A stretch of DNA of 64,000 nt, taken from positions 3,659,385-3,723,384 of the forward strand of contig CP011806.1 in the NCBI GenBank assembly GCA_001664505.1, in the 5' to 3' direction. The translations under genes and the position numbers were made by a program. This DNA comes from Acidobacteria bacterium Mor1 (GTDB lineage: Bacteria > Acidobacteriota > Polarisedimenticolia > Polarisedimenticolales > Polarisedimenticolaceae). Positions 24,716 through 35,494 of the stretch are shown here, piece after piece (position 1 is the stretch's first letter; every line of letters starts with the position of its first letter). The notes under the pieces are model-generated. The model did not search any database. It was not told the DNA's origin and was given only the letters and a program-made list of their open reading frames with translations.

Positions 24716-27622
24716 ATGGATCGAACCTACTGGGCAACAGCCCTCGTCGCCTTCGCCGTTGCCGTGATGGCCGTTCTCGCCACGGTGGTGTTGGGGCAAT
24801 CCGCGTCCGACACGCTGTTCTGCAATTCACTGACCTTCGGCGCCAGCGGCACTCATTGGGTATCCCTACCGGTGATCAACGATCTGGCCGATGCGGAGGA
24901 ACTCTGCGACGCCATACCGAATGCCGTGAGCATCACCGAGCGGTTTCCCGAGTCTGCCAACCAGACCCACAACTGCGGTTCCAGCGGAGCATTCCCGATA
25001 CTGCCCGGGCGAGGTTTCGAGGTCGTCGTCAGTGCAGCGACGGATTGGCAGGTCTTCGGAGCCGACGACGACGTGACGCTCACCCTGGCCAACAGCTCGT
25101 CGTACCTGATCTCACTACCCTTCGATACACCAATTGCCGACGCGCAGGACTTGTTGGACGAAATCGCGAGCTCCGGAGGCAGTGCCTTCAACGTCCAACG
25201 CTACGACAACGCCTCCGACGGGATCGAAGTCTACTCGGGCGCAAAGTCCCAGACGCCCTTCTCGATCCAGCCGGGGATCGCCTACCTCGTCCGCATGAGC
25301 ACAGGTACCAACTACACGCCGAGTCGCTCAACCGGCGCCAGCTTCCCGACCTGCGACTCGCAGATCGATGGATTCTGGTTCGACGGGGTCGCGACGACGA
25401 ACTCTTTCTCCTGGGAGATCGAGCAAAGTGACGGGGCGTTTACCACCGTCTGCAGTGGCACCACCACGATCGATTCGACCGTTCCCGACTCGCCGGAGAC
25501 GATCGTGATGAAGCTCGTCGCGGACATCAACGCGGACGCCACCTGCAGCGCGGCCTGCGGAAGCGGAGTCAACGTCACCGCCGTCCAGGAACCGGCTCCC
25601 AGAGCGCGGCAGATGACGCTGACTCTTTGCGACACGTTGACCGGGCCTCCGCGGTTGCTTCTCGACAGCAACCTGGTGGTCGATACCGGAACGACCTTCA
25701 ACCCCACCGTCTACCGGCTTCCCATCGCTCGGGATCGGAACCGGCTGAGTCATCCGGGTTTCGAGCCGACGACGGGCCTGGAGCCGTTCTCCCGATCGCC
25801 GGGGGACCCCTGGATTCCCGGCGAGTGGAACGCCGAGGGTGCGGACGTGGTCAGCATCTCGACGCCCGACGGCAACCAGGCCCTGCGGATCAACGCCACG
25901 GGAGGGAGCTCCTCGCAGGTGACCCAGATCATCGATGTCGGGGATCGTCTCGACGATGATTGTTGCCGGACGATGGCGACCTTCTCGGCGCTGGTGAACG
26001 CTTCCGAACCGACGAACCTGAACTTGATCCTGGCCGCGGGTACCGATCAGACCTCCGTGGGTACGCTGGTCAACCGGACCGCAGTCAGCGTTTCACTCAT
26101 AACCGACGGCGACCCTGAGACCTGGGAGCTGCTCCAGGGAGTCCGGATCATTCCGGATGACACTCAGTTCCTCGAGCTTCAGCTATCGAGCGCCAATAGT
26201 CAGATCCCGCTCGATGGGATCCTGGTCGATCGAACCGCGGTGGTGCTCGAAACCACCACCCTCGCCGACGGAGGGTTCGAGCCACCGACGGCGCTGCAGC
26301 CGTTCTTCCGCAACCCCGGCGACCCCTGGCTCCCCGGCGAATGGAACGCCGAGGACGCCGACCTGGTCAACGACTCCGCCGCGGCGGGTATATCGCCGAA
26401 GGACCGGGACCGGATGCTGCGCATCAACGCCACGGGAGGCAGCGCCTCCCAGGTCAACCAGGTGATCGAACTGGATACTCCCGTATCCGATCTGGGCGAA
26501 TCCGTCGGGACGTGGACCGCCTGCGTCAACGCTTCCGCGCCAACGCGGATCGTGGTCAAGATGAAGACCGGCGACGGGCAGACCAACGTGGGGACCCTGA
26601 CCAACTCGACTCGCGAGGACATCGTCCTCGTCACCGACGGCGACCCGGATACCTGGGAGGTGATGCGCGGCACGCGATGGCTGCCGCCCACGACATCGTT
26701 CCTCGAGCTGGAGTTCACCGCGAACAACAGCGAGATCCCGGCCGACGGGTTGTTCGTCGATTGTGTCAGCGTCGAACGCTCGATAAACCGTCTGACCGAC
26801 TCGAACTTCGAGCCGATCACCACGCTGCAGCCCTTCTTCCGCAATCCCGGCGATCCCTGGCTCCCCGGTGAATGGAACGCCGAGGATGCAAACGTTCGCA
26901 GGACCCCCACCGCGGGCATCCAGCCGTTCAGCGGCGAGGGGATGCTGCGGATCAACCCGACCGGCGGGAGTAGCTCGCAGGTCAACCAGATCATCGAGGT
27001 TCCCCACCCGTTCGGCGTCGAGGGAACCACCATGAGCGTCGGGATCTACGTCAACACGACGGCGGCAGCTCCGGTGACGTTGTCGATGGTCGCAGGGGAT
27101 GGTCAAAGTTCCGTGGGTGAGCTGACCAATCCGACGTCGATCAACGTCAGTCTTCCCGCCGGAGAGACCGACGCCGACGTGGGTACCTGGGAGTTGATCC
27201 AGGGCGAACTGGAACTCCCGGCGGGCACCGCCTTCGCGGAACTGGAGATCAGCGTGCCCAACGCCCAGATCCCGCCCGAAGGGATGTTCGTCGATCTGGC
27301 TCGCGTCACCTTCAGCCGCTGTCCGGCATTCTGCGCGGTGGGGACCTTCGAGTCCGTGACCGCTCAGAGCAAGACCGAGTTCGCCTGGTCCAGCGAGTTG
27401 GACTGGCAGCTGGCGCAGGGATCGTTCACCGCCCCGGCGGATATCGGAACCTACACCACCGACTTGCTGACCGAGGGCGTGGGGTCCTCGTACGTCGACT
27501 CCGCCTCTCCGGCGAGCGGTAGCGGCTTCTGGTACCTGTTCCGCCGCTTCTGCGCCGGAGGATCGTTCTCGACCGGGGAAGCTTCAGAGATGGGGGATCG
27601 GGACGGAGCGCTGCTCCCCTAG
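24716..27622 (+). CDS. Large exported protein with three carbohydrate-binding-like repeats
   Basis: I do not recognise a named family for the whole protein. ATG 24716 has a consensus AGGAGG 3 nt upstream. A signal peptide (YWATALVAFAVAVMAVLATVV, ending near ...VLGQS) exports it. Residues ~30-210 are a beta-rich region. Three homologous modules begin near residues 345, 517 and 695, each opening with FEP-x-T-x-L, continuing ...PFFRNPGDPWLPGEWNAED and then LRINATGGSSSQVNQ-like; this pattern resembles carbohydrate-binding jelly-roll modules. The last ~95 residues share a layout with C-termini of other exported proteins here (aromatic YLFRRFCAGGSFSTG). Probably a cell-surface or secreted binding protein; no catalytic motif seen. 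Product 968 aa. Confidence 0.85.
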   Translation: MDRTYWATALVAFAVAVMAVLATVVLGQSASDTLFCNSLTFGASGTHWVSLPVINDLADAEELCDAIPNAVSITERFPESANQTHNCGSSGAFPILPGRGFEVVVSAATDWQVFGADDDVTLTLANSSSYLISLPFDTPIADAQDLLDEIASSGGSAFNVQRYDNASDGIEVYSGAKSQTPFSIQPGIAYLVRMSTGTNYTPSRSTGASFPTCDSQIDGFWFDGVATTNSFSWEIEQSDGAFTTVCSGTTTIDSTVPDSPETIVMKLVADINADATCSAACGSGVNVTAVQEPAPRARQMTLTLCDTLTGPPRLLLDSNLVVDTGTTFNPTVYRLPIARDRNRLSHPGFEPTTGLEPFSRSPGDPWIPGEWNAEGADVVSISTPDGNQALRINATGGSSSQVTQIIDVGDRLDDDCCRTMATFSALVNASEPTNLNLILAAGTDQTSVGTLVNRTAVSVSLITDGDPETWELLQGVRIIPDDTQFLELQLSSANSQIPLDGILVDRTAVVLETTTLADGGFEPPTALQPFFRNPGDPWLPGEWNAEDADLVNDSAAAGISPKDRDRMLRINATGGSASQVNQVIELDTPVSDLGESVGTWTACVNASAPTRIVVKMKTGDGQTNVGTLTNSTREDIVLVTDGDPDTWEVMRGTRWLPPTTSFLELEFTANNSEIPADGLFVDCVSVERSINRLTDSNFEPITTLQPFFRNPGDPWLPGEWNAEDANVRRTPTAGIQPFSGEGMLRINPTGGSSSQVNQIIEVPHPFGVEGTTMSVGIYVNTTAAAPVTLSMVAGDGQSSVGELTNPTSINVSLPAGETDADVGTWELIQGELELPAGTAFAELEISVPNAQIPPEGMFVDLARVTFSRCPAFCAVGTFESVTAQSKTEFAWSSELDWQLAQGSFTAPADIGTYTTDLLTEGVGSSYVDSASPASGSGFWYLFRRFCAGGSFSTGEASEMGDRDGALLP
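25747..27315 (+). repeat. Three tandem module repeats of about 520-540 bp
   Basis: Matching DNA blocks begin near 25755, 26269 and 26804. The block GGCGAaTGGAACGCCGAGG and the flanking ~85 bp are highly similar, most closely between the second and third copies, suggesting fairly recent duplication of the encoded binding module. Confidence 0.85.
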
Positions 27623-27679
27623 GCCGGCACCTGCTCCATGGCGGCCCCGGTTGGATCCTCCTGGCCGGGGCCGTTTTCT

Positions 27680-28618
27680 CTAGAAGAGGAAGCCGTCCTT
27701 GGGCAGCAGCCGCGGGGGCAGGTCTTTCTCGCCGAGCATGTCGCGCAGATCGATCTCAATAGTGCGAGAGAGTGCGGACATGGGCGTGTCCTGAATGCGG
27801 TTCTCGAAAGGGTCTTCGTTGAGGCGCGCCACGTTCTGCAGCACCCAGAACATGTAACAGACGACGACGGTCACCGGCAGGATCAACCAGGGCGCGTTGT
27901 GTTCCAGGAACATCTCGACCAGACCGAAGGGCAGCAGCAGGGTGAACACGTAGACGAACACCCGGGTGAAGTAGTCGTACTGCCGGGGGAAGGGGGTGTT
28001 CTTGATCCGTTCCGCCTGCCCCTGGAGGTTGTACAGCTCGCTCAAGGTCCCTTCGAGTTGTTGAAGGCGCAGGGTGGCGGGTGCATCGGTCTGGAGCAGT
28101 TCAACGAGACGCTCGCCCTGGCGGCGCACGAGCTGGGTCGCCCGGTTGGCCCGGCCATCGAGATCCTCGAGTTCGTCGGCCTCGAGAAAGGGCTCGAGGA
28201 CCTTCCAATCCTGCTGGTTGCGCAGCTGCAGCCGCAGGGTGTTGACCCAGGCCAGGTGCCGGTAAATCAGCTCCCGACGGACTTCATCAACGGCTGCGGG
28301 CTCGGCCGCACCGTCCAGCACCGAGGCGTCGACCAGGCTGACCACCTGCCGGCCCCAGTTGCGGCTGGAGTTGACGATGCCGCCCCAGATCTTCCGCGCC
28401 TCCCACCAGCGGTCGTAGGAAGAGTTGTTGCGGAAGGCGACGAAGATGGCGAGGGCGGTGCCGAGCAAGGCGACCACGCTGAACGGGATCCAGGCGCTTT
28501 CGAGTCCGAGGGTGACCCGGGTCACGTAGGCGGCTCCCGACGTCGCCAGGGCGTAGAGCAGGAAGCGGTAGCTGTAGCGCACGATAACGCGCCATTTGAG
28601 GGTGCGGCGTACGATCAT
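27680..28618 (-). CDS. Bestrophin-family (UPF0187-like) ion channel
   Basis: Bacterial bestrophins form pentameric ion channels in the inner membrane. The protein has four hydrophobic segments, the first two near [17 protein letters not shown] and [19 protein letters not shown]. The family motif [20 protein letters not shown] follows the second helix. A later pair of helices ([20 protein letters not shown] and [15 protein letters not shown]) and a soluble C-terminal part ([20 protein letters not shown]) match the family. ATG 28618 gives 312 aa; a start at 28705 would add a non-conserved Pro/Phe-rich tail. It is transcribed opposite to its neighbours, apparently as a single gene. Ion specificity is not evident. 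Confidence 0.92.
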   Translation of the reverse strand: MIVRRTLKWRVIVRYSYRFLLYALATSGAAYVTRVTLGLESAWIPFSVVALLGTALAIFVAFRNNSSYDRWWEARKIWGGIVNSSRNWGRQVVSLVDASVLDGAAEPAAVDEVRRELIYRHLAWVNTLRLQLRNQQDWKVLEPFLEADELEDLDGRANRATQLVRRQGERLVELLQTDAPATLRLQQLEGTLSELYNLQGQAERIKNTPFPRQYDYFTRVFVYVFTLLLPFGLVEMFLEHNAPWLILPVTVVVCYMFWVLQNVARLNEDPFENRIQDTPMSALSRTIEIDLRDMLGEKDLPPRLLPKDGFLF

Positions 28619-28929
28619 CGCTTCGAATGGTAGCAGGGGGCCGCCAGTCCCGAATCGGCGGAGAAACGGCGCGATTGGCGAGAATCGCGGGGGATCCTGG
28701 ATCATTGACGCTGTCTGTTATCGCCTTTTGTTCGCCAATGTGGGCGCCGTCATCTCGAATCCGCCGTGGCCGCGGTTCCGGAGGCGCTCGGCTCTCGAAC
28801 GGATCGGCGGCGCGCCGCCGGACTCCGACACCCGCACCCGCAATCCCGCACGAGAAGTCCCCCTTCCAGGCAGGAATCCCCCGCCACAAACCCGCTACAA
28901 TGCCTGACTTCCCAGGGAGATCAGATCAG
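28619..28929. other. Divergent intergenic region, no gene seen
   Basis: These 311 nt separate the bestrophin gene and the carboxylase operon and must hold both promoters. The one weak candidate on the plus strand is TTGACG near 28705 followed by a poor -10. No convincing operator or RNA structure was seen. Confidence 0.4.
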
Positions 28930-30476
28930 ATGTCAGACGAGAGACTCGACGAGCTCCATCGCCGTTATGCCGAGGCCAAGCAGGGCGGCGGCGAGGCGCG
29001 GGTGCAAAAACAACACGAGGCGGGCAAGCTCACCGCCCGGGAACGCATCGAGGCGCTCCTTGACCCCGGGTCGTTCCAGGAGATGGACGCCCTGGTCAAG
29101 CACCGCTGCCGCGACTTCGGCATGGACGACCAGCGCATAGCCGGTGACGGCGTGGTCACCGGGCACGGCCGGATCGACGGCCGCACGGTGATGGTCTTCG
29201 CTCAGGACTTCACGGTCTTCGGCGGATCCCTCTCCGAGACCTTCGCCGCGAAGATCTGCAAGGTGATGGATCACGCGATGAAGATCGGCGCCCCGGTAAT
29301 CGGTCTCAACGACTCCGGCGGCGCGCGGATCCAGGAAGGGGTCGTGTCCCTCGCGGGCTACGCCGACATCTTCCTGCGCAACACCGTGGCCTCCGGTGTA
29401 GTGCCTCAGATCTCGCTGATCATGGGTCCCTGCGCCGGCGGCGCGGTCTACTCGCCGGCGATCACCGACTTCACGGTGATGGTTCAGGACACCTCCTACA
29501 TGTTCATCACCGGGCCGGACGTGATCCGCGCGGTGACCCACGAAGAGGTGACCAAGGAGAAGCTCGGCGGCGCCATGACCCACAACAAGGTCAGCGGCGT
29601 GGCTCACTTCGCCGCCGCCGACGATCATGACGCGATCCTCACCGCCCGCGAGCTGATCTCCTTCCTGCCCTCCAACAACATGGAGGAGCCCCCGGAGAAA
29701 CCCACCGAGGATCCGGAAGATCGCGCCTCGGACGCGCTCAACTCGCTGGTGCCTGACAACCCGAACCAGCCCTACGACATCAAGAAGGTGATCAAGGAGG
29801 TGGTCGACGACGGCCACTTCTTCGAAACCCAGGAGCACTACGCCAAGAACATCGTCGTCGGCTTCGCCCGCCTGGGCGGCAAGTCGGTGGGGATCGTGGC
29901 CAACCAGCCTGCGGTGCTGGCCGGCGTGCTGGACATCAACGCCTCGATCAAGGGCGCCCGCTTCGTCCGCTTCTGTGACGCCTTCAACATCCCGCTGATC
30001 ACCTTCGAGGATGTTCCCGGCTTCCTGCCGGGCACCGAGCAGGAGTTCGGCGGCATCATCCTCCACGGCGCCAAGCTGCTCTACGCCTACGCCGAGGCCA
30101 CGGTGCCGAAGATCACGGTGATCACCCGCAAGGCCTACGGCGGTGCCTACTGCGTGATGGCGTCTAAGCACATCCGCACCGATTTCAACTTCGCCTGGCC
30201 CACCGGTGAGATCGCCGTGATGGGCAGCGAAGGGGCGGTCAACATCATTCACCGCCGGGAGCTCAAGGAGGCGGGCGACAAGGCCGACGAGCGCCGGGAA
30301 GAGCTGGTCGCCGACTACCGGGACAAGTTCGCCAACCCCTACGTCGCCGCCGAACGGGGTTACGTCGACGAGGTGATCGAGCCGGCCCACACCCGCTACA
30401 AGCTGATCGCGTCGCTGCGCATGCTCGAGAACAAGCGGGACAGCACGCCGCCGAAGAAACACGGGAACATTCCGCT

Positions 30477-30480
<4 letters not shown>
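28930..30480 (+). CDS. pccB: Acyl-CoA (probably propionyl-CoA) carboxylase, carboxyltransferase subunit
   Basis: This subunit transfers the carboxyl group from biotin to an acyl-CoA. The crotonase-like carboxyltransferase pair of domains is complete: [39 protein letters not shown] and, in the second half, [19 protein letters not shown] and [17 protein letters not shown]. Overall sequence style is that of PccB rather than AccD (no zinc finger, fused alpha-beta-like 516 aa). Start ATG 28930 with AGGGAGA about 10 nt upstream; an in-frame ATG at 28900 is an alternative. Its stop overlaps the next gene (GTGA). Together the three genes form a complete biotin-dependent carboxylase. Confidence 0.93.
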
Positions 30481-32005
<1,525 letters not shown>

Positions 32006-32009
<4 letters not shown>

Positions 32010-32497
32010 AGATCAGTGCACAGGTCGGCGACAAGCTCGCCGAGGTCTCGGTCAGCCGCGACGACGGTCTGCTCATCGTCACCATCGACGGCGTCGAACA
32101 TCGGGTCGACGCGCGCAAGCTCGAAGGGGACTTCTACTCGATGCTGGTCGACGGTACCTCCTACGAGGTTTCCGTCGAGGGCAACGGCGACAAGTACCTG
32201 GTGCGCCACGGTGCCGACGAGCAGAAGGTCACCTTCACCGATCCCGGTCGTCAGGCACGCGCTGCCGCCGGCGGTGGCGCCGGTCCCGCCGAGATCCTGT
32301 CGGTGATGCCCGGCAAGGTGGTTCGGGTACTGGTAAACGAGGGGGACGCCGTCGAGGAAGGCCAGGGACTGCTGGTCGTCGAGGCGATGAAGATGGAAAA
32401 CGAGATCGAAGCGCCCAAGGCGGGGACGGTCAAGTCGGTTCACGTGGAACCGGGGACGACTGTGGATAACGACGCCTTGTTGTTGGTGATCGAGTAG
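32006..32497 (+). CDS. Biotin carboxyl carrier protein of acyl-CoA carboxylase
   Basis: This 163-residue protein carries biotin between the two carboxylase active sites. The biotinylation site is the Lys in VVEAMKMENEIEAP, inside a C-terminal lipoyl/biotinyl fold beginning ILSVMPGKVVRVLVNEGD. The N-terminal part (ISAQVGDKLAEVSVSRDDGL) resembles the small carrier or decarboxylase gamma-type chain of propionyl-CoA and related carboxylases. A Gly/Ala linker (RAAAGGGAGPA) links the two. ATG 32006 overlaps the accC stop (ATGA). Confidence 0.95.
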
Positions 32498-32556
32498 GGC
32501 TTCGGTTCGTTCGAGGCAGGGGGCTTTGAGCGGCTGCGCGGTACTTCGATGTTGGG

Positions 32557-32642
32557 GCCCTTCGACTCCCTTTGGTCGCTCAGGGCTGCTATCGCTGCGC
32601 GATAGCAGGGGTCAGACCTGACGAGGCCCGGCCTGACCCCTG
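32557..32642. repeat. Cluster of palindromic (REP-like) hairpins
   Basis: Three adjacent inverted repeats follow the carboxylase operon: GCCC...GGGC (32557-32586), a perfect CTGCTATCG-CTGCG-CGATAGCAG hairpin (32586-32608), and GGGGTCAG...CTGACCCC (32608-32640) with an inner GTCAG/CTGAC. This layout is typical of intergenic REP/BIME-like elements. It lies between convergent genes (carboxylase rightward, HU leftward), where it may also stop transcription from both sides. Confidence 0.75.
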
Positions 32643-32665
32643 ACGTGTGGTCTGTCGTGTGAGAT

Positions 32666-32947
32666 TTACTTCTTGCCGTTGAGGGCCACTTCCAGCTGCT
32701 TGCCCGGCTTGAAGCGGGCCGCCTTCTTGGCCTTGATCTTGATCGTCTCACCAGTCTGCGGGTTACGGCCGGTGCGCGCCTTGCGCTTGCTCACCGAGAA
32801 CGTACCGAAGCCGACGAGCGTTACGCGCTGGTTCTTCTTGAGCGTGCGCGTGATTCCTTCGATAAGACTATCGACGGCGGTCGCCGCGGCGTTCTTCGTG
32901 ATCCCAGCATCGTTCGCGATCTTGTCGATCAACGTTGCCTTGTTCAT
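32666..32947 (-). CDS. hup: HU-family DNA-binding protein
   Basis: HU is a small basic dimeric nucleoid protein that bends DNA. The 93-residue product reads MNKATLIDKIANDAGITKNA and has the HU arm signature GFGTFSVSKRKARTGRNPQT. The tail (AARFKPGKQLEVALNGKK) is typical. ATG 32947 has a consensus AGGAGGTGA; a longer frame upstream has no conserved residues. A strong promoter lies at 33026-33054. Confidence 0.98.
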   Translation of the reverse strand: MNKATLIDKIANDAGITKNAAATAVDSLIEGITRTLKKNQRVTLVGFGTFSVSKRKARTGRNPQTGETIKIKAKKAARFKPGKQLEVALNGKK

Positions 32948-33025
32948 GCGAGTCACCTCCTTTCGCTTGGTTTGAGTGTCGCGAACGATCGCGCGTAAAT
33001 GCGCGAAAGCCGCGTCACCGCTGCG

Positions 33026-33054
33026 ATTAGAGCTTTTGCATGAACGGGTGTCAA
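33026..33054 (-). promoter_or_regulatory. Predicted strong sigma-70-type promoter of hup
   Basis: On the minus strand TTGACA (33054-33049) and TCTAAT (33031-33026) are separated by exactly 17 nt; the -35 is perfect and the -10 matches 5 of 6. It is about 79 nt from the hup ATG. This is the best promoter match I saw in the window. Confidence 0.7.
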
Positions 33055-33110
33055 GAGCCGGAACGCCGCAAAAGCGCACCCAGAGCCGGTTTCGAGCCCT
33101 TCTACGACAT

Positions 33111-33133
33111 CCGCCGACATTCGTTGTCGGCGG
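33111..33133. promoter_or_regulatory. GCCGACA dyad upstream of hup
   Basis: CCGCCGACA-TTCGT-TGTCGGCGG is a perfect 9-bp inverted repeat between the PilZ gene and the hup promoter. The GCCGACA half-site is the same as that repeated at 34285-34389. It could be a protein-binding site or an RNA hairpin ending the PilZ transcript (no T-run follows on the minus strand). Confidence 0.5.
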
Positions 33134-33156
33134 AAAGCCTTACCGGGTGCGGGTTC

Positions 33157-33507
33157 TCAGCGACCGAGGAACTGCTGTAGACGCTCGCGATGTTCGTCCT
33201 GCATGTTGTTGAACAGCAGGGCGAGTTCGAACTGACTGTCGCCGCCGGGTAGCGGAACCTCGCGACTGCGCACGACGATCGCTTCGACGTCGAGGGGAAT
33301 CATCGTTTCGTTCTCGGGCAACATCAGGCGCACACCGAGACGGCTCATTTCTTGAAAGCCGACGTCGGAGGTGCACTGCAGCCCACCCATCGACAGGTTG
33401 TTGGTCAGCAGCCGCGCACGGGTGCCATCGCCAGGATGCGCCGTCTCGAGTTCGAGGCTGTGGTCGAAGCGTTCGTGGGCGCGGCGTTCACTTGCTGGAT
33501 TGCTCAT
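33157..33507 (-). CDS. PilZ-domain protein (c-di-GMP receptor)
   Basis: PilZ domains bind cyclic di-GMP and alter partner proteins in motility, adhesion or polymer export. Both binding signatures are present: the N-terminal RRAHERF (RxxxR-type) and NLSMGGLQC (DxSxxG-type, with Asn in place of Asp). The domain fills the 116-residue protein, so it is a single-domain adaptor. AGGAGG precedes ATG 33507. Its partner is not apparent from the neighbourhood. Confidence 0.9.
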   Translation of the reverse strand: MSNPASERRAHERFDHSLELETAHPGDGTRARLLTNNLSMGGLQCTSDVGFQEMSRLGVRLMLPENETMIPLDVEAIVVRSREVPLPGGDSQFELALLFNNMQDEHRERLQQFLGR

Positions 33508-33746
33508 CTCTCTCCTCCTGGAACAACCCGATCCTATCGCGGTTTGGGTCGACGCCTACGCCCTTTTCATCGACCCTGTCCAGATTCCGCAACTACCATT
33601 CTTTCAATAGGTTGACCGTTTTCATCGTCGCGCCGCCGAATCCGCGGAGAACAGGGTTTCGCGGTGCTTGGGCGATGCCCTGCTGTGGTAGATTCGCCGC
33701 GGTACGTGCTCCGGGTAGTGGGGTGTTGGGAACCAAGGAGGAGTGA

Positions 33747-34163
33747 ATGCTCAACGAGTTCAAGAAGTTCGCCATGCGCGGCAACGTGATGGACATGGCC
33801 GTCGGGATCATCATCGGCGGTGCCTTCGGCAAGATCGTCAGTTCGTTCGTCCAGGGCGTGCTGATGCCGCCGATCGGCATGTTGCTGGGCGGGGTCGACT
33901 TCAGCCAGCTCTACCTGAACCTGGGTGAAGGGGCCTTCGAGACCCTGGCCGCCGCCGAGGAAGCGGGCGCGCCGGTGATCAAGTACGGCGCCTTCATGCA
34001 GTCGGTGGTCGACTTCATCATCATCGCTTTCGCCGTCTTCATGATGGTGCGGACGATGAACAACCTGAAGAAGAAGGAAGAGGAAGCTCCGAAGCCGCCG
34101 CCGGAACCGTCCAACGAAGAGAAGCTGCTTACCGAGATTCGCGACGCGCTGAAGAGCCGCTAG
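33747..34163 (+). CDS. mscL: Large-conductance mechanosensitive channel MscL
   Basis: MscL is a pentameric inner-membrane valve that opens on hypo-osmotic shock. The 138-residue protein has the N-terminal amphipathic helix and first membrane helix ([32 protein letters not shown]), the loop with [19 protein letters not shown] leading into the second helix, and a charged C-terminal helix after a proline-rich hinge ([20 protein letters not shown]). AGGAGG lies before ATG 33747. It is followed by a clear intrinsic terminator. The 239-nt region upstream (33508-33746) holds no gene. Confidence 0.98.
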   Translation: MLNEFKKFAMRGNVMDMAVGIIIGGAFGKIVSSFVQGVLMPPIGMLLGGVDFSQLYLNLGEGAFETLAAAEEAGAPVIKYGAFMQSVVDFIIIAFAVFMMVRTMNNLKKKEEEAPKPPPEPSNEEKLLTEIRDALKSR

Positions 34164-34190
34164 TCGCAGCTTTCATCCCAGGCTTTACTA

Positions 34191-34225
34191 AAGGCTCCGG
34201 GCCCGCCCCGGAGCCTTTTTCTTTT
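34191..34225 (+). terminator. Intrinsic terminator of mscL
   Basis: AAGGCTCCGG (34191-34200) pairs exactly with CCGGAGCCTT (34208-34217) around a 7-nt loop, and TTTTTCTTTT follows. A textbook Rho-independent terminator 28 nt after the mscL stop. Confidence 0.93.
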
Positions 34226-34284
34226 CGACGGAACGGGGATCTCGCATCGAGTCAGAGACAGAACCGGGTGTCGCCCTCCGTTCC

Positions 34285-34389
34285 GCCGACATCTCGGCCG
34301 ACATGGTTCTGCTCGCCACATCAACGTTTCTTCGTTTCGCCGACAATGCGGCCGACAAGAAACCCGCTTTTGCCGACAAGATTGTCGGC
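34285..34389. repeat. Array of GCCGACA sites between mscL and larB
   Basis: Five direct GCCGACA copies start at 34285, 34297, 34339, 34351 and 34372, and one inverted TGTCGGC lies at 34383-34389. The first four form two pairs, each spaced 12 nt start to start with the layout GCCGACA-N4-GGCCGACA; the last copy and the inverted one make the dyad GCCGACAAGATTGTCGGC. The same half-site forms the dyad at 33111-33133. The rest of the 362-nt gap has no gene. Confidence 0.6.
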
Positions 34390-34525
34390 AAGTTTCCGGA
34401 GCTCCCACGCCGTGCACCGACGGGCGGTTGCCGGGATGCGGCCGCTCTTCTATGGTCGTGATCACCACGCGACGAGGCGCGATTCGATGCGCCGGCCGGC
34501 GCGTGCCGCCCAACAAGGAGCCGGG

Positions 34526-35359
34526 ATGGAACGGGACCAGATGCGCCGCCTGCTCGAGAAGGTGAGTCGCGGGAAGCTCGGGGTCGTCGAGGCCATGGAG
34601 CAGATGCGCCACGCACCGATCGACGATCTGGGTTACGCCCAGGTCGACCTCAACCGGGCGGTCCGCCGGGGTTTCCCCGAGGTCATCTTCGGCCAGGGCA
34701 AGACGCCGGAGCAGATCCGGGGCATCGCCGGCCGCTTGGTCGAGGCGGGGCAAAGCGTGCTGGTTACCCGGGTCGGGCGGGAGGCCTTCGAGGCCCTGGC
34801 CGAGGCACATCCCCGGGCGGAGTTCCATGAAGCGGCCCGGGCGGTGGTGATCCCCCACGGCCGGCGGCGCAAGGGGCGGCCGGGGGTCACGGTATTTTCC
34901 GCCGGAACCGCCGACCAGCCGGTGGCCGAGGAGGCCGCCGTCACCGCCGAAGCCCTGGGGAACCAGGTCCAGCGGATCTACGACGTCGGGGTGGCGGGGC
35001 TTCACCGGCTGCTTCGCCGCCGCAAGGTGCTGGACAGCACCCGGGTCGCCATCGTCGTGGCCGGGATGGACGGGGCGCTCCCGGCGGTGGTCGCCGGTCT
35101 CGGAGACTGTCCGGTGATCGGAGTCCCGACCAGCGCCGGTGGCTACGGCGCCGGTGGCCAGGGTCCGGCGGCGCTCCTGACCATGCTCAACGCCTGCGCA
35201 TCCGGGGTCACCGTGGTGAACATCGACAACGGGTTCGGCGCCGGATATGCAGCCGCGATGATCAATCGCGGCCCATCCAGGGGGCCCAAAGCGGCGACGA
35301 CCCCCACCATGGCCAAGAAACGAAAAACACCGTCAAAACGGCCAAAATCCGGTCGGTGA
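34526..35359 (+). CDS. larB: LarB, nickel-pincer cofactor biosynthesis (P2CMN carboxylase/hydrolase)
   Basis: LarB carboxylates and hydrolyses nicotinic acid adenine dinucleotide to start synthesis of the nickel-pincer nucleotide used by lactate racemase and related enzymes. The C-terminal half is a PurE/AIR-carboxylase-like domain: VFSAGTADQPVAEEAAVTAE, GMDGALPAVVAGLG, GVPTSAGGYGAGGQGPAALL and NIDNGFGAGYAAAMI, all family signatures. AAGGAG lies 5 nt before ATG 34526; 277 aa. The C-terminal ~30 residues are Lys/Pro/Arg-rich. LarC and LarE are not encoded in the window, so the pathway would have to be completed elsewhere. Confidence 0.92.
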   Translation: MERDQMRRLLEKVSRGKLGVVEAMEQMRHAPIDDLGYAQVDLNRAVRRGFPEVIFGQGKTPEQIRGIAGRLVEAGQSVLVTRVGREAFEALAEAHPRAEFHEAARAVVIPHGRRRKGRPGVTVFSAGTADQPVAEEAAVTAEALGNQVQRIYDVGVAGLHRLLRRRKVLDSTRVAIVVAGMDGALPAVVAGLGDCPVIGVPTSAGGYGAGGQGPAALLTMLNACASGVTVVNIDNGFGAGYAAAMINRGPSRGPKAATTPTMAKKRKTPSKRPKSGR

Positions 35360-35465
35360 CCCTGGCCACCCAACCGAAGGGTGTAAACTCGACATTGGCA
35401 ATTTCTTAAAATTCGTGTATTTCTGCATATGCACCGCACGATAACGAAGAAATGGCCAAAAAATG

Positions 35466-35494
35466 TTGACAGTTTTTCGACGACGCCATAAATA
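35466..35494 (+). promoter_or_regulatory. Predicted promoter for rpsU-dnaG-rpoD, in an AT-rich leader
   Basis: TTGACA (35466-35471) is followed after 17 nt by TAAATA (35489-35494): perfect -35, weak -10. It is the only good -35 in the 393-nt gap 35360-35752, whose first half is clearly AT-richer than its surroundings. The gap also has a perfect GCCCATATGGGC palindrome (35706-35717), 36 nt before rpsU, which could be a leader hairpin. Confidence 0.55.
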
